This document shows, piece after piece, positions 24,327-35,034 of a stretch of 64,000 nt of DNA (within the stretch, counting starts at the first letter, position 1; each line of letters opens with the position of its first letter). This DNA comes from Shinisaurus crocodilurus (lineage: Eukaryota; Chordata; Lepidosauria; Squamata; Shinisauridae): positions 284,554,521 through 284,618,520 of the forward strand of contig CM037876.1 in assembly GCA_021292165.1 (NCBI GenBank), given 5' to 3'. Under the pieces are notes generated by a model that was not told the DNA's origin, ran no database searches, and saw only the letters and a program-made list of their open reading frames with translations. The position numbers and the translations under genes were made by a program.

Positions 24327-24388
24327 TATGGACTCGATAGCCTTGTAGGCTCCTTCCAACTCTATGATCTATGAAATCTATGAAAGCT
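24327..24388 (+). mobile_element. CR1-type 3' tail fragment
   Basis: GGACTCGATAGCCTTGTAGG followed by CTATGATCTATGAAATCTAT; only the tail is present. Confidence 0.75.
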
Positions 24389-25831
24389 ATGCGACCAAGG
24401 GAGCTCAGGTGCTGGTGACAATGGTGTACCATAGGGGCAGAAATGGATAGATTAAGGAGGAAAGGGAAAGAAATAGAGCAGAAGCGCTATGATTACCTGA
24501 CTTCAGAGGACTTTACTTCCTGGCTGGTTGCCAAAAGTTAGAAAAATGCTGTGGTCCAAACTACCCCCAGGTTTCTCTGCTTTGGTTACAAATTCAAAAT
24601 GGGGCAGAACCCTCAAGCCAAATTATAGATATTAGGCTGCACTGTTATGTATAAACATACAAAGGAAGGGTCTTTGGATGGGCAATGACTGGGAGGTCAA
24701 ATGGAGGCTAAGCCATTATTAGGGACCTCAGAGCCACCACAATTTGCTTAAAAATAGATTTAGATGGAGAGCCTTGCCAATGGGGCTTCTCCTTAGCGTT
24801 TCCAATAGGATTCATAAATTGTATGTCCAGCTTGAGCCTTTTTGGTATCCACCTCCCAATACCCTAGGCTCTCAAACTGAAGGACAACTCACATAGAGGT
24901 TGCAGATTACCTGCATGGTGTTGCAGGCTAAACTGAGTTCCTGCACATATGGAACCTGGCTTTGAGACTCAACGGGTACTTTACCAGGGGTGGTAAAGCT
25001 TTCTCTCTGGGTATACCAAGCAAATGGATCTCTCTGAGTAAAAAGGAGCAATAAGGTGGTTCAATCGGAAAGTGAGGGACTCTGGTCTGGAAATAGTGCC
25101 AAAGTAGAGCAGAGAACCATGCTAACAAAAAGTCATGAGGACTGATAATAAGACCGTACGTTATTCTCAGAACTGAGACACTAGCGTGTGGGATGCTCAA
25201 ACAGAAAGAATGAATAATGACTGCCCAAATTCCAAGGCACTTATAGGGTTCGAAACAAAGGGAGAAATCATTTGGTACTAGCAAATGACTAGAAAGCTCA
25301 GGATATTTCCCTGACCCTTGATTAATTCAAAATCTAACTACCGGTAGCTATGCAGAGCTGCATAGTACAATACAAAACAAGAGGTATCCATCAAGAGTGC
25401 CCACTGCTAGGTAGTGCCTGACCTTGCTGACCTGCCAGGGGGATGCTTCATGATTGGACCAAATTTCCTGCCACGGCTTTTGATTGGCTAATTCAAAGGT
25501 ACTCTTATAGGTCAGTTGGCTGGGTGGTGACATGGCAATCAGGCAGGCATTTGCATGTTTCCACAATTACAGGGAACAACTTCCTTTAATCAAGGAGGAA
25601 GCATGTACATATCATGGCTCCTGTACCTCTGCGGCAATTCAGAACTTTACTAACAATGTTCTTGGCAGCTTTTCAGCCTGTGCCTTCCACAACCAAAATG
25701 GATTCTTGAGCCAAAATGTCAGGGTAACGCCAATTAAATACACAACACACACTATTGTGTAACCATTCTCTATAGCACAACAGACACAACCAAACTAAAA
25801 CTCTTAACATTCACCAAAACACCCTCAAAAG

Positions 25832-25967
25832 CAGTGGTGGACAGAAAGTAGATCTCCAGATGTTTTGAACTTCAACTTCCAGTATTCCTGAAGACTGGCC
25901 ATGCTGGCAGAGGCTTCTGGGAGATGAAGTTCAAAACATCTTGAGATCCACCTCCTGCCTACCACTG
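25832..25967. mobile_element. hAT-type palindromic MITE
   Basis: Ends CAGTGGTGGACAG and CTGCCTACCACTG are inverted repeats, with AGATGTTTTGAACTTCA mirrored by TGAAGTTCAAAACATCT. Flanks CTCAAAAG and CTCAAGGG agree at 6 of 8 positions. Confidence 0.78.
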
Positions 25968-26299
25968 CTCAAGGGGGCCCTATACCGCTAGCTAGCATAT
26001 TATCACATCCTCCCAAAATGCTGAATCATCAGGCCTATTATCAGGCCGCTCTGTTACTCTATTAGAACTGAAACTGTCCCATGAAACATACCCAACACTC
26101 TCCTACAGCTGCACACAAGGGATGATTTGTCTGCTACCACCGCACTTCTCTTTGAGGAACCCCAGGGTGCCCTGTAATAGTTTGAAAACCGCTGTACCAA
26201 GGAATGAAAGAATTATAGCACAAATGTTCACAGTAGCTAAAGACTATCAGCTCAGAACAGCAAACACATTAAGAGGGAGATTGTTAGATCTATGAAACC

Positions 26300-26395
26300 T
26301 CGAAATCCAACTTACACTCCCAGCACCCCCTGACAGCATGACCAATGCTGGGAGTGGAAATCCAAAACATTTGGAGATGTTCTGCCCACCCCAAG
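26300..26395. mobile_element. hAT-type MITE fragment
   Basis: Partial palindrome CTCCCAGCACCCCCTGACAG, GACCAATGCTGGGAGTGG, CCAAAACATTTGGAGATG; same family as 25832-25967 by its interior. Confidence 0.5.
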
Positions 26396-26709
26396 TTAGG
26401 ATATGTTACTGTGTGCAGTTGTAAGTCTTGCTTGTGGCAAAATCTATAGCCCTAACCCATGGGAGTGACACATTGGTTAACTGGCCAGTCAAATATCAAA
26501 TATTTTGAAAATGCCACTGTGTACATGGCAGCTTACTTTATTAATTCCATTATGGTGTGATTTGTTAACAAGGGCAGGATATAGAGCACCTTATCCCCAG
26601 CCCCGAAGCAGTTAGGCAAACCTAGAAGCATGGCAAAGCGTCTCCAACTGGCTCCCTGATAGAACTGCAGGCATCTTCAAAGAAGGAACACAATCAGTCA
26701 TCAGTGGCA

Positions 26710-26805
26710 AAGGCCACTGGCTAGTGGCCATACTGGCTGGGAATGATGGGAGCTGCAGTCCAACACATCTGGAAGGCATCAGGTTAGGGAAGGCTGGCCT
26801 AGTGA
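26710..26805. mobile_element. hAT-type MITE fragment
   Basis: Right part only: ATGATGGGAGCTGCAGTCCA, ACACATCTGGAAGGCATCAG, GTTAGGGAAGGCTGGCC. The left end is lost or decayed. Confidence 0.55.
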
Positions 26806-26817
26806 ATAGGTAGACTC

Positions 26818-26990
26818 AGGCTCAAACCCTCCTTCGTCCATGAAGGTTATGAAGTGATGTTGAGACAGGCATCCATCTGCTCTCAGCTTAACTTACCTCA
26901 CAGGGTTGTTGTGAGGACAGAAATGGGGGCTACATATGAGCTAGTTGAAGGAAGGATGGGGGGGGAAATGTAATAAAGTAAATGAAAAAA
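26818..26990 (+). mobile_element. MIR-like SINE fragment
   Basis: Carries CTTACCTCACAGGGTTGTTG and TGAGGACAGAAATGG, the core shared with the copies at 20689, 58299 and 62041; head degenerate. Confidence 0.6.
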
Positions 26991-28669
26991 AATCATGACT
27001 TTTTAAAAGTTAATATCATTAATTGCTTTCTCATTTGCCTTTGTAAGTAGCATATATATCAAACTTGTTGCCAATTACCTTCTTTCTTGTTCTCATGTTA
27101 AAGCCTTGAAAACACATTACCATTATTTGACTACATCTTTTTAGACTGGTCAAATGCCCAGCCCTACTATCCTATGGCTCAGTTCAAAACAAGAAATTCC
27201 ACCTTACCTCATAGCTCAGCTCAAACTCCATGCAAGGAGTGCTTAGTGTTCTGCTTTCACTATTATTTGTGGCAAACATTCTCCAACATATAAAAGAGGA
27301 ACATAGTTTCCCTTGTTTCCTCATGCTAAGTGAACAAGAAAATTGCAATATGGAAGTGACTAAGTCAGACAGATGAATTTACTTTTATGGGGCCTAGCAG
27401 TATAACCTATAAATTGTTCCCTACAACTCGAAATACATGTGTTACTATTCTAGGTCTCATAAACGTGTGCATTTATATCATTATACAAATCTTGTTCTTC
27501 AAATATGAATACTTTCAGAATTTCAGTATTAGTGATACTGTGATATCAAGTTCTTAAATAGAAAAACCATTTATAGGGCCAGCCAAAATTAGCAGAAAAT
27601 GTTTCATCCAGACACACCTTCTCATGGTGTGAAAATTACTAAAATAAAAGTAAATGAAGTGGAACATGGTTTTGCAGAATACATTCTAGACAACACCTTA
27701 TTTGGACTGAGTCACCTGTGTTGACCTGACCTCACTAACCCACCAGTTTGCCACTTGGACTAGCAGTCAGCCCCTCTTTGGCTTGCAAGTTTCCACTGTA
27801 CATCTGATAAATCTTCCATCTGGAAATGCCACCAACCTGAACAGATCAAGAGAAAAAAGCTACTGTATCTATTAAACACACACTTGGGGCTATGTAAACA
27901 AGCCTGCTATTTCTAAATTGAAAGACAGTAGAAACCACATCCTGTGATGAGCCTAATACCAGATGTGAGCTAGCTATGGCTACTCATTGATGGAGAAACA
28001 CTTTTTTTCCTTAATAGATTATGCAGCCACTAGTTTGGTTACTCAGTGAAGACAAGATTACTCTACAGACGTTCAAATGTGTTATTTTGTATAGCATTGT
28101 TTTAAACTCCAGGGGGAGCTAAGCCCTAGCACCTGACCAAAGTCCTTGGGCCCTGATTAGATTTAAGCCCTGCATACTTATACCATTTCAGCATCATTAA
28201 GCCAGAACTGAAGGGAAACATACCAATGACCAACTTCATCCACACACATATAAACAGAGAAACAAGCATCATCTAACCCCTTACTCTTGCAAAGCTGAGG
28301 CTGGGCGTAGCTATGGAACTTTTTTTTTTTAATGCCAAGGCTCAGCCTTTGGCCATACGAAATGGTAGGGGAAAAGAACCACATGGGGCACGTGCAGATT
28401 GCTATTACCACATCCCTTTGTAACCGCAGCATGCACCAGGACTTAGGTGGTAGGACACCACACACACGGCCTCCAAGAGAGGATTGTGAAAACGGAAGGG
28501 GGCTCCGGCACTTCTCAATTTAACAATTCACCATCATGTCCTCTTTGGACCCAGGGGTTAATTTGGGGTGGGGGAGACTTGTCTTCCCCCTCTGACCTGG
28601 AAGCCCTTACTCTACCCTTAACATCAGACCTGAGGTGGCCGGTTGCCGTTCTTATTGCTCAGAAGAGGG

Positions 28670-29400
28670 CGGGGGGGGCATTCTGCACATGCTCAGAGGC
28701 GCCGACTTGTTTACCTAGTTTTATGTAAACAATAAGCAGGGCTAAACGCCGGCACGAGAGCAGCTTTGGGGATCCCGCTGCCTCGCCGCGGTTCCCTACT
28801 CTCAGGAAAGCTCTGCCTCCCGCAGCCTTAACGGCACTTGCCTCCGCCCGCCCCCGCTGCACTTGTGGCTCCAGCCATCGGCGGCGGAGGGTCCGACTCC
28901 CGCCCCCGCGCGGCTTGGCTTCCCTTCCCACCCGGCGGGCCGCACCGTTAGCGATGAGCTTGGCCGAGAGCTGCTTGACGAGCTCGGGGATCCTCTCCCA
29001 CTGGCACTCGGAGCGGCACCTCTCGATCTCGGTCTCCAGCCGCGAGCCCCCTTTCTTGGTGGCCATGGCGGGAGCAGGCCCGGCGGGCGGCCCACGGAGC
29101 GGGAACCGGCGGAGGGGGAGGGGGCGCGGCGGCGGGCGCGGCGGCAGCAGCTGCGGGCGCCTTTTCGGCGGCGGAACGAGCCGGGCTGCGGCCCCGGAAC
29201 GGGAACCGGAGGGGCGCCGAACGCCGCTAGCTGCAGCGCCACCTGCCGGCGGCTGGTGGGATGGGGTGGGGGCGTGCTGCGGGGGCGGAGGGAGGGAGAA
29301 CGCGGGTAAAAGCGGCTCCTCCAAGCTCTTTGGGCGGGTAAAGGAGGAGGATGAAGGTGGGTGGTGGGTAGATTGCGCTCGGCGCTGCGTCTGTTAATCT
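28670..29400 (-). promoter_or_regulatory. TTC7B: CpG island, promoter and 5'UTR of TTC7B
   Basis: This is the only long stretch of the window that is strongly GC-rich and dense in CpG (GGCGGCGGGCGCGGCGG-type sequence around 29100-29250). It covers the TTC7B start codon and its flanks, as expected of a housekeeping-type CpG-island promoter. No TATA box is evident just upstream. The exact transcription start cannot be fixed; somewhere between about 29080 and 29350 is likely. Confidence 0.85.
28946..29066 (-). CDS. TTC7B: TTC7B coding exon 1 (start codon exon)
   Basis: Encodes residues 1-40 plus the first base of codon 41. The ATG at 29066-29064 sits in a strong Kozak context (GCCATGG). The protein begins MATKKGGSRLETEIERC and ends KQLSAKLIAN, as in vertebrate TTC7B. 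The donor reads AACG|gtgcgg. The reading frame stays open upstream of this ATG to about 29324, but without another ATG, so this start is preferred. The exon is GC-rich and lies in the CpG island. Confidence 0.96.
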
Positions 29401-29429
29401 TTCTCCCCCCTCAAGACTCACGATAGATA

Positions 29430-29588
29430 TGAGACATGCATAGGGTTGTGCCCTTAGTAAGTGTTTTTAGGTCTGCATCTTCAATGGCTGGCTGGGGAAA
29501 TGCTGGGAATTGTAGGACTTTTTTCTGTCTAAACATTCATAGGATTATGCCTAAACCCCACTGAACAGTGAGAATTCCTTCTGAGTGT
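29430..29588. repeat. Palindromic repeat (TTTAGACAG family) and CCCATTGA-family left half
   Basis: Contains GCTGGGGAAATGCTGGGAAT and TTTTTTCTGTCTAAACATTC, as in the copies at 44490-44601 and 52438-52520. It then runs into CCACTGAACAGTGAG and TTCTGAGT, where the 5S-CR1 SINE is inserted. Confidence 0.6.
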
Positions 29589-29756
29589 GCCTGTGGCTCA
29601 CGCTGGCTCAGCTTGTCTGAGCGTGGAAAGCTAAGCAGGGTCAGGCCCGGTTATTACTTGGATGGGAGACCCCTCCTCTAGTTTCCTGCATTGAGCAGGG
29701 GGTTGGACTCGATAGCCTTGTAGGCTCCTTCCAACTCTGTTAAATGAAATCTATGA
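29589..29756 (+). mobile_element. 5S-CR1 SINE nested in a palindromic repeat
   Basis: Near-identical to the copy at 23015-23184 over the 5S head and CR1 tail. It interrupts the motif TTCTGAGT|GAGTAAACATGG of the palindromic repeat, with GAGT possibly duplicated at the junction. Confidence 0.88.
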
Positions 29757-29837
29757 GTAAACATGGGATTGGGCTGCTGCTGCAGCAACAAGAGATTAAT
29801 AATGCAATCCTTTATATGTCTGCTCAGACAGAAGGCC

Positions 29838-29844
29838 TGTTGAG

Positions 29845-29881
<37 letters not shown>

Positions 29882-30010
29882 TGTTACATTTGTATCCTGT
29901 CTTTTCCTCCAAGGTGGTTCACATGATTCTCCTCCTCTCCATTTTATCCTCACAACAACCCTGAGGTAGGTTAGGCTGAAAGTCAGTGACTGGGCCAAAG
30001 TCACTAGATT
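29838..30010 (-). mobile_element. MIR-like SINE, 3' part, with (ATT)n
   Basis: Minus-strand tail and core: GCCAAGTCACTGACTTTC-like sequence, CCTCAGGGTTGTTGTGAGGA and TAAAATGGAGAGGAGG. The tail has expanded to (ATT)n at 29846-29880. Confidence 0.7.
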
Positions 30011-30027
30011 GTGGGGGAAGAGAAGAA

Positions 30028-30030
<3 letters not shown>

Positions 30031-30059
<29 letters not shown>
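30031..30059. repeat. (GT)n microsatellite
   Basis: About 14 uninterrupted TG units. Confidence 0.95.
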
Positions 30060-30063
<4 letters not shown>

Positions 30064-30934
30064 GAGTGTCCTGGGAAAGAGCATCACCAGCTAGCTGCCT
30101 GGAACACTGAACATTTTGTTGCAGGTTTCACTTGTCACTTTCTGTTTTCTTGTTTCGGAGTCTAGTGGTTGAAAAATACATATCTAAGAATGTATGAAGT
30201 GTAAATCTAGTCCAAGGGCAACTGTCAGAAATGAGTAGAAGGACTTGTCTCCAACAGCCCTCCAAAGAAAAATCAAAGCAGTGTTAAGAATGGCATCACC
30301 TTTCTTGCCCCACTCCCACACCTGCTCTGTTTCCAGTTCACACAGGAGTAGTGTTTAGATTAGGGAACTGAAGTTAGACTCACATGAGTAGAGTTCACAT
30401 GCTTCCACAGTGAATGATATTCCTCAAAGACCCAAACAAGGTGTTCTGTGCATAGTTATTTGGGGCGCTGCTTCCTATCTGCCCCCAACTCTTCTGAAGA
30501 AGAGCAGTTGTATGCTGCTGTTTTTCCATTTACTGTCTTTTGTGCTTTTATCCCCTGTAACGGGAAACGCAAGTGCTCTGTTGGAGACTCAGCTTGCTCT
30601 GCATAGTGGATCTAGCTGCGTATGCAAATCCCTACTATGTGTTCACACTCACAGTAGGGATTTGTAAAGCACATGTTCCACTTGGGGGAAAGGACATATT
30701 TCTATGTATAAAGCACAAATGAATGGGTATCAAATCAGGAGGAGTGTTGTACCCATTCCAAGTCAGCAGCCACTGGAAATACATTAACATAACTCCGCTA
30801 ATTTATCACCAGTAGCCACTAGAGGCTGCTAGTTAGTTCATGCTCCGAGTATAATAAATAACATGATTTACCAGATGTTATTCCTCGCATTTTCTTGGGC
30901 TGTTGGTCCCTCTGAGGAAAACCTTTCTCCCCTC

Positions 30935-30984
30935 ATATATATATATATATATATGCATAGTGTGTGTGTGTGTGTGTGTGTGTG
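30935..30984. repeat. Compound (AT)n-(GT)n microsatellite
   Basis: AT repeats at 30935-30954, then GCATAG, then TG repeats to 30984. Confidence 0.95.
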
Positions 30985-32153
30985 CACACTTACCAACTTC
31001 ACTGTATGCATCTGATGAGATAGGCTTGAGCCTACAAAAACTTACACTACAATACATCTGTTTGTCTTTAAGATTCTAGCGGACGTTGTGCTGTTTTCAG
31101 AGAATGCATGCAATTAGTGCAAGGCTATCCCTTTCAACTAAGGGGTTGATTATGATTTTTTTCCCTAAACCAGAGTGACTTTTGCTGTGGTGTTACCGTT
31201 GTACTAGCCCTGATCCTAGTGTGATCATTGTACAAATGGAAGGGAAGGGAAAACCTCACTACAGTGGGACAGACTTGTTGTCAGAATTGGGTGTGGGTGG
31301 GTGTGTTTGGCCAGTTTAACCTCCCCCTCCTCAAGAAATTAAAGCACTTCTTCAAAGAAAAGAAGTTTAAATTAATGGATTTTGAAATAATGAATAGCCT
31401 TGCACTATTTTTTTAAAAAGACGGGATACAGAAGCATTTGTGATTTAGTGGCCACCTTTGATAAAGCAAGCAAATAAAATTACTACGAAGCGCACATACA
31501 CCAAGTTCCAAAACAGCATGAGCATAGTGTCGCAGGGAGAAATATCTTGTCATCAGTTATTTCATTGGACAGGACTTATAGGTACCACTAATACACAAAA
31601 CCGGCTTACACACATAATTGTAACGTTAAACATTTTGGGCCGATGGTTGAATTTTAGCAGATACCTCCTGTCCTGAGTCATCTGTTTGCCAGAGATGGAA
31701 GTGCAACACGACATAAAGCAAATGCGTATTATGCGTAACTTGAGAATAGCAGTGGTATTTTCACATGTCTAAAAACTTACTGGGTGGGTTTGCATGACAC
31801 CTATAAGCCACCCTACCCCCAATGTGCCTGACAGACAATCTGGCACATCATGGGTAGTGGGGCACCTCCCTCCCTCTCCTCCTCCCTCAGGTATCCCAGG
31901 GGACACAGTGGGAGGAACAAGACTCCCCCCCACCACCATAAGCCATACTGGGCTTGTTGCAGCTTTTCTATCACTTTAATTTCTTTTTCTTCAGACTGAA
32001 AGCTGGCTGTCAAGCCAGCTTTTGCGATGCCCATTTGGACAGCTTACAAGCAGTCTCCAAGGTGCCCCAGCAGTACCTTGGAGGGGGTTCCCGTGGTTGC
32101 CAAGTGTTTTTTTAAATTTATTTTTTTGGCCCCCATAGTTTTCGCAAATAATT

Positions 32154-33065
32154 GTGATATATATATATATTTTTAAAAAACTGCAGTTACACAGGAGCGG
32201 CAATGGGGAATCTGGAGTGGGTAATGGAGTGGGCATTCATCAGCAAGTGCAAGCCAATCCTTTGGTGATGCCATCTATCCAGCTTGGCGGGACAATACTG
32301 GAAAATGTCGATCATTTTCTCTATCTTGGCAGCTATCTTTCTGTTACAGCTAACATCGACAGTGAAATCCAGCATCGTTTGAGCTCCGCAAGTGCCGCAT
32401 TTTCTCGAATGAAACATAGAGTGTTCGAGGATCGGGATATCTGTAAGAAGACCAAAACGCTGGTTTATGAAGCCATTGTATTACCAACTTTATTGTATGC
32501 CTGCGAAACATGGACTATCTATAAACGTCACTTCCACCTCCTTGAAAGGTTTCATCAACGTTGCCTCCGGAAAATCCTGCAAATTACTTGGGAAGATAGG
32601 CGAACAAATGTCAGTGTACTGGAAGAAGCAAAGACTACTAGCATTGAAAAAATGATCCTTCAACGCCAACTTCAGTGGACCGGTCATGTTGTTCGAATGC
32701 CTGACTGCCGTCTCCCAAAGCAGTTACTTTACTCCCAACTCAAGGATGGAAAGCGGAATATCGGTGGTCAATATAAGAGGTTTAAAGATGTTCATAAGGC
32801 TAATCTAAAAAAATGCAATATAAACATCGAAAACTGGGAAGCTCTGGCCCATGAACGATCTAAATGGAGGTTGGCCTTTCACAAAGGTTCCATGGACTTT
32901 GAAGAAGCCCGAGTGCAAGGTGAAAGGGAGAAACGTGCTAAGCGAAAAGCACGTCAAATGAATCCTTTACAGGACCATCTTCTATCTGGTAACCTGTGTC
33001 CTCACTGTGGGAAGCTGTGTGGATCTAGAATTGGCCTCCACAGTCACTTACGGACCCATCGCTAG
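32154..33065 (+). pseudogene. 5'-truncated RTE-like LINE, C-terminal reading frame
   Basis: A 303-codon uninterrupted frame. About the first 27 residues come from the foldback arm. From GGTILENVDHFLYLGSYLS onward it matches the post-RT C-terminus of RTE-like non-LTR retrotransposons: SEIQHRLSSASAAFSRMKHR, LPTLLYACETWTIY, LERFHQRCLRKIL and LQWTGHVVRMPDC. It ends in a zinc-finger-like CPHCGKLC...GLHSHLRTHR motif, at the natural stop. The reverse-transcriptase catalytic region and endonuclease are missing, so it is a 5'-truncated dead insertion. The lack of stops suggests it is fairly young. Clade assignment is from memory of family sequences. Confidence 0.8.
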
Positions 33066-33427
33066 AGTCTACACAATCTTCTTTAGAATTTCCTCCTTTT
33101 ATCCCGGAAGACAATCTTACTCGGTCACGAGTGATCGCCTGATGATGAATGGGCAGGGGGGTGCCTGCTGGCAAAGTCTGGCAAGTACCACCCTGTCCAG
33201 CCCCCCCCCCGGGTGCAGGTAAGTAAATCCCCCCCTTTGCAAGCATTTGACAGCTGTCAGAATGTGACCTGTCAAATGCTTCCAAAGCCCAGCGTGATCC
33301 TTGCTTGTTAAGGGGGGCTCATTAACCCCTCTCGCAGCAGGATCCTCTTGTCTTTGGCAGGGGGTCATGTGTCCCAGCTGTCCCCTCAGTTTTGCAAGTG
33401 TCTCCAGAATGCTAGCATCTCAGGAAC

Positions 33428-33545
33428 CTGCAAAACTAGCAGGGATCCCATTTAAGGGGGTAATTGCTCTTTGACAGATCAGCTGAGCTGTCAAAAAGGA
33501 ATTACCCCCATAAATGAGAATCCCTGCTAGTTTTGCATGTTGCCA
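33428..33545. repeat. Inner palindrome of foldback element
   Basis: AAAACTAGCAGGGATCCCAT at the left is mirrored by ATGAGAATCCCTGCTAGTTT at the right, and GGGGGTAATTGCTCTTTGAC by GTCAAAAAGGAATTACCCCC. The centre is near ATCAGCTGAG. Confidence 0.85.
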
Positions 33546-34098
33546 TCTTGACTTTGCCAGCAGGTACCCCCCCTACCCATTACCCATCCCATATTCCCCG
33601 TTGCTGTTCCAGTGTAACTGTGGTCGTCCACAGTTGTGCAAGGGCAGCAAGATTTTTTTTTAAATTACAATTATTTGCAAAAAATGGGTTTTTTTTTTAA
33701 AAAAAAACTTGGCAACCATGGGCAGCCCCTCCAAGGTACCACTGGGGCACTTTGGAGGGACTGCTCATAGTTGTCAAAAGGGTATCTTACTGCATGTATA
33801 CAGTATCAAACACAGCCCAAAGTTAGCCTCTTGTAAAAATGGGATATTATCATTAGCTGTGTTATGACTAAATATCATATTATTCAGCTAGAATGATAAA
33901 CAGAACAAGCACTGCAAATACTTTTATTCTTTTCATGGAAGATATATTGTAAGCTGCTATCTAAGATAAATATTTCAACTGGCTGCTTGCGAAGCTGGAG
34001 TTATAGCCCTTCTAGGTACAAGTTCAGTTCCAAACAAAACACATTTCAACTTGCAGATGAAAAACAGAATTTAAAATACAATATAATTTCACCTCATA

Positions 34099-34530
34099 CC
34101 TTCAAAGAATACAAAAAAAAAAAAAAATGACAGAAGGAAAGAGGATATGTAAATTCAGCTAAGAGCAGATTCATTTGATCAAGAAGCACCACATACGTAG
34201 TAGTGCCCACTCTCAATCACACTGGCTGCCTGTATGCTTCCAAGCCTGATTCAAGGTGCTGGTTTTAACCTTTAAAGCCCTACACGGCTTGGGACCACAA
34301 TACTTGACGGAACACCTCTCCCAACCACAATCTACCCGGACACTACACTCCGTGTAGGGCTTTAAAGGTTAAAACCAGCACCTTGAATCAGGCTTGGAAG
34401 CATACAGGCAGCCAGTGTGATTGAGAGTGGGCACTATGTGATGCTTGATCAAATGAATCTCTTAGCTGAATTTACATATCCTCTTTCCTTCTGTCATTTT
34501 TTTTTTTTTTTTTTTTGTATTCTTTGAAGG
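34099..34530. repeat. Large inverted duplication within a LINE
   Basis: Arms 34099-34287 and 34350-34530 are reverse complements with only small indels. They share CCTTCAAAGAATAC plus a poly(A)/poly(T) tract at the outer ends and CTTTAAAGCCCTACACGG at the inner ends, separated by 62 bp of LINE sequence. Confidence 0.93.
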
Positions 34531-34928
34531 TCTGGGGCCTTCCTCCGACTGCCACCTCTGAGAGGCCTGGAGGGCGGAAACAAGGGGGAGGGCGGCAACA
34601 AGGGGGAGGGCCTTTTCTGTGGTAGCCCCCCAACTCTGGAACAAGCTCCCCCCTGAGGCCCACCTGGTGCCAACTCTGTCATCTTTTCGGCGCCAGGTTA
34701 AGACTGCCCTCTATATTGAGGCTTTTTAACAATTCTAAATAGTGCATGGTGGGAGGTGGGTTATTTTTAACTTCTCTACTGGTCACGTTGTATTAACTTG
34801 TTTTTAGCTATTTGTGTTGTTTTAAACTTGGTTTTTAAATTTTTTATAATGTTTTATTGTGTATTTTATATTGTATTTTTTAATTGTTGTAAACCGCCCA
34901 GATAGCTACGGCTATTGGGTGGTATAGA

Positions 34929-34968
<40 letters not shown>

Positions 34969-34970
34969 TC
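34207..34970 (+). mobile_element. L2-like LINE 3' end (family Y), disrupted
   Basis: Begins in the CACACTGGCTGCCTGTATGC segment, broken at 34350-34530 by the inverted duplication. It resumes at GGCCTTCCTCCGACTGCC, reads CCTTTTCTGTGGTAGCCCCC and GGCGCCAGGTTAAGACTGCC, and ends CTATTGGGTGGTATAGAGAT with (GAT)n at about 34929-34968. Confidence 0.85.
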
Positions 34971-35034
34971 AGAGTTTCATCATGCCCAAAGGTAGAGTTT
35001 ATAGTAGCATAGTGAAAATGGAGGATTGATTTAT

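Larger units (their letters stand above)
12569..28945 (-). other. TTC7B: TTC7B intron 1
   Basis: A 16.4-kb first intron filled with repeats: LINE 3' ends, a CR1 with reverse-transcriptase remnants, SINEs, hAT and mariner-like MITEs, and a 5S-derived SINE, each listed separately. Between 24390 and 25830, and between 26990 and 28660, I see no recognisable repeat or gene. Confidence 0.85.
1..29350 (-). other. TTC7B: TTC7B gene, 5' part (exons 1-4 and introns); continues off left edge
   Basis: TTC7B is a tetratricopeptide-repeat scaffold that, with FAM126 proteins, holds the lipid kinase PI4KA at the plasma membrane for PI4P synthesis (family knowledge). Four exons read on the minus strand join in phase: 121, 155, 169 and 131 bp, giving 192 residues that match the N-terminus of vertebrate TTC7B closely, including the opening MATKK and the NYVEGDYKEAL segment. 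Intron 1 is 16.4 kb, intron 2 1.5 kb, intron 3 4.2 kb, and intron 4 runs off the window. The first exon residues favour TTC7B over TTC7A. The 5' boundary at about 29350 is only an estimate from the CpG-rich block. The downstream neighbour on the same strand order, RPS6KA5, supports the assignment. Confidence 0.95.
32037..33780. mobile_element. Foldback element split by an RTE-like LINE
   Basis: Left arm (32037-32233, resuming 33148-33182) and right arm (33545-33780) are inverted copies about 235 bp long. Shared blocks include CAAGGTGCCCCAG / AAAGTGCCCCAG, CGTGGTTGCCAAG / CATGGTTGCCAAG and GCAATGGGGAAT / GCAACGGGGAAT. Removing the LINE restores an element of about 830 bp. Superfamily is unknown; target duplication not identified. 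Confidence 0.7.

Noticed and set aside
28659..29324. 221-codon minus-strand frame suggesting an N-terminally extended TTC7B
   Set aside because: It is in frame with exon 1 but its first codon is TTG, not ATG. The upstream part is Pro/Arg/Ala-rich GC sequence of the CpG island, and the downstream part runs through the exon 1 donor into intron. The Kozak ATG at 29066 is the better start.
28863..29397. Plus-strand frames of 148 and 160 codons across the TTC7B promoter
   Set aside because: Long frames are expected by chance in GC-rich DNA. They are antisense to exon 1 and resemble no protein I know.
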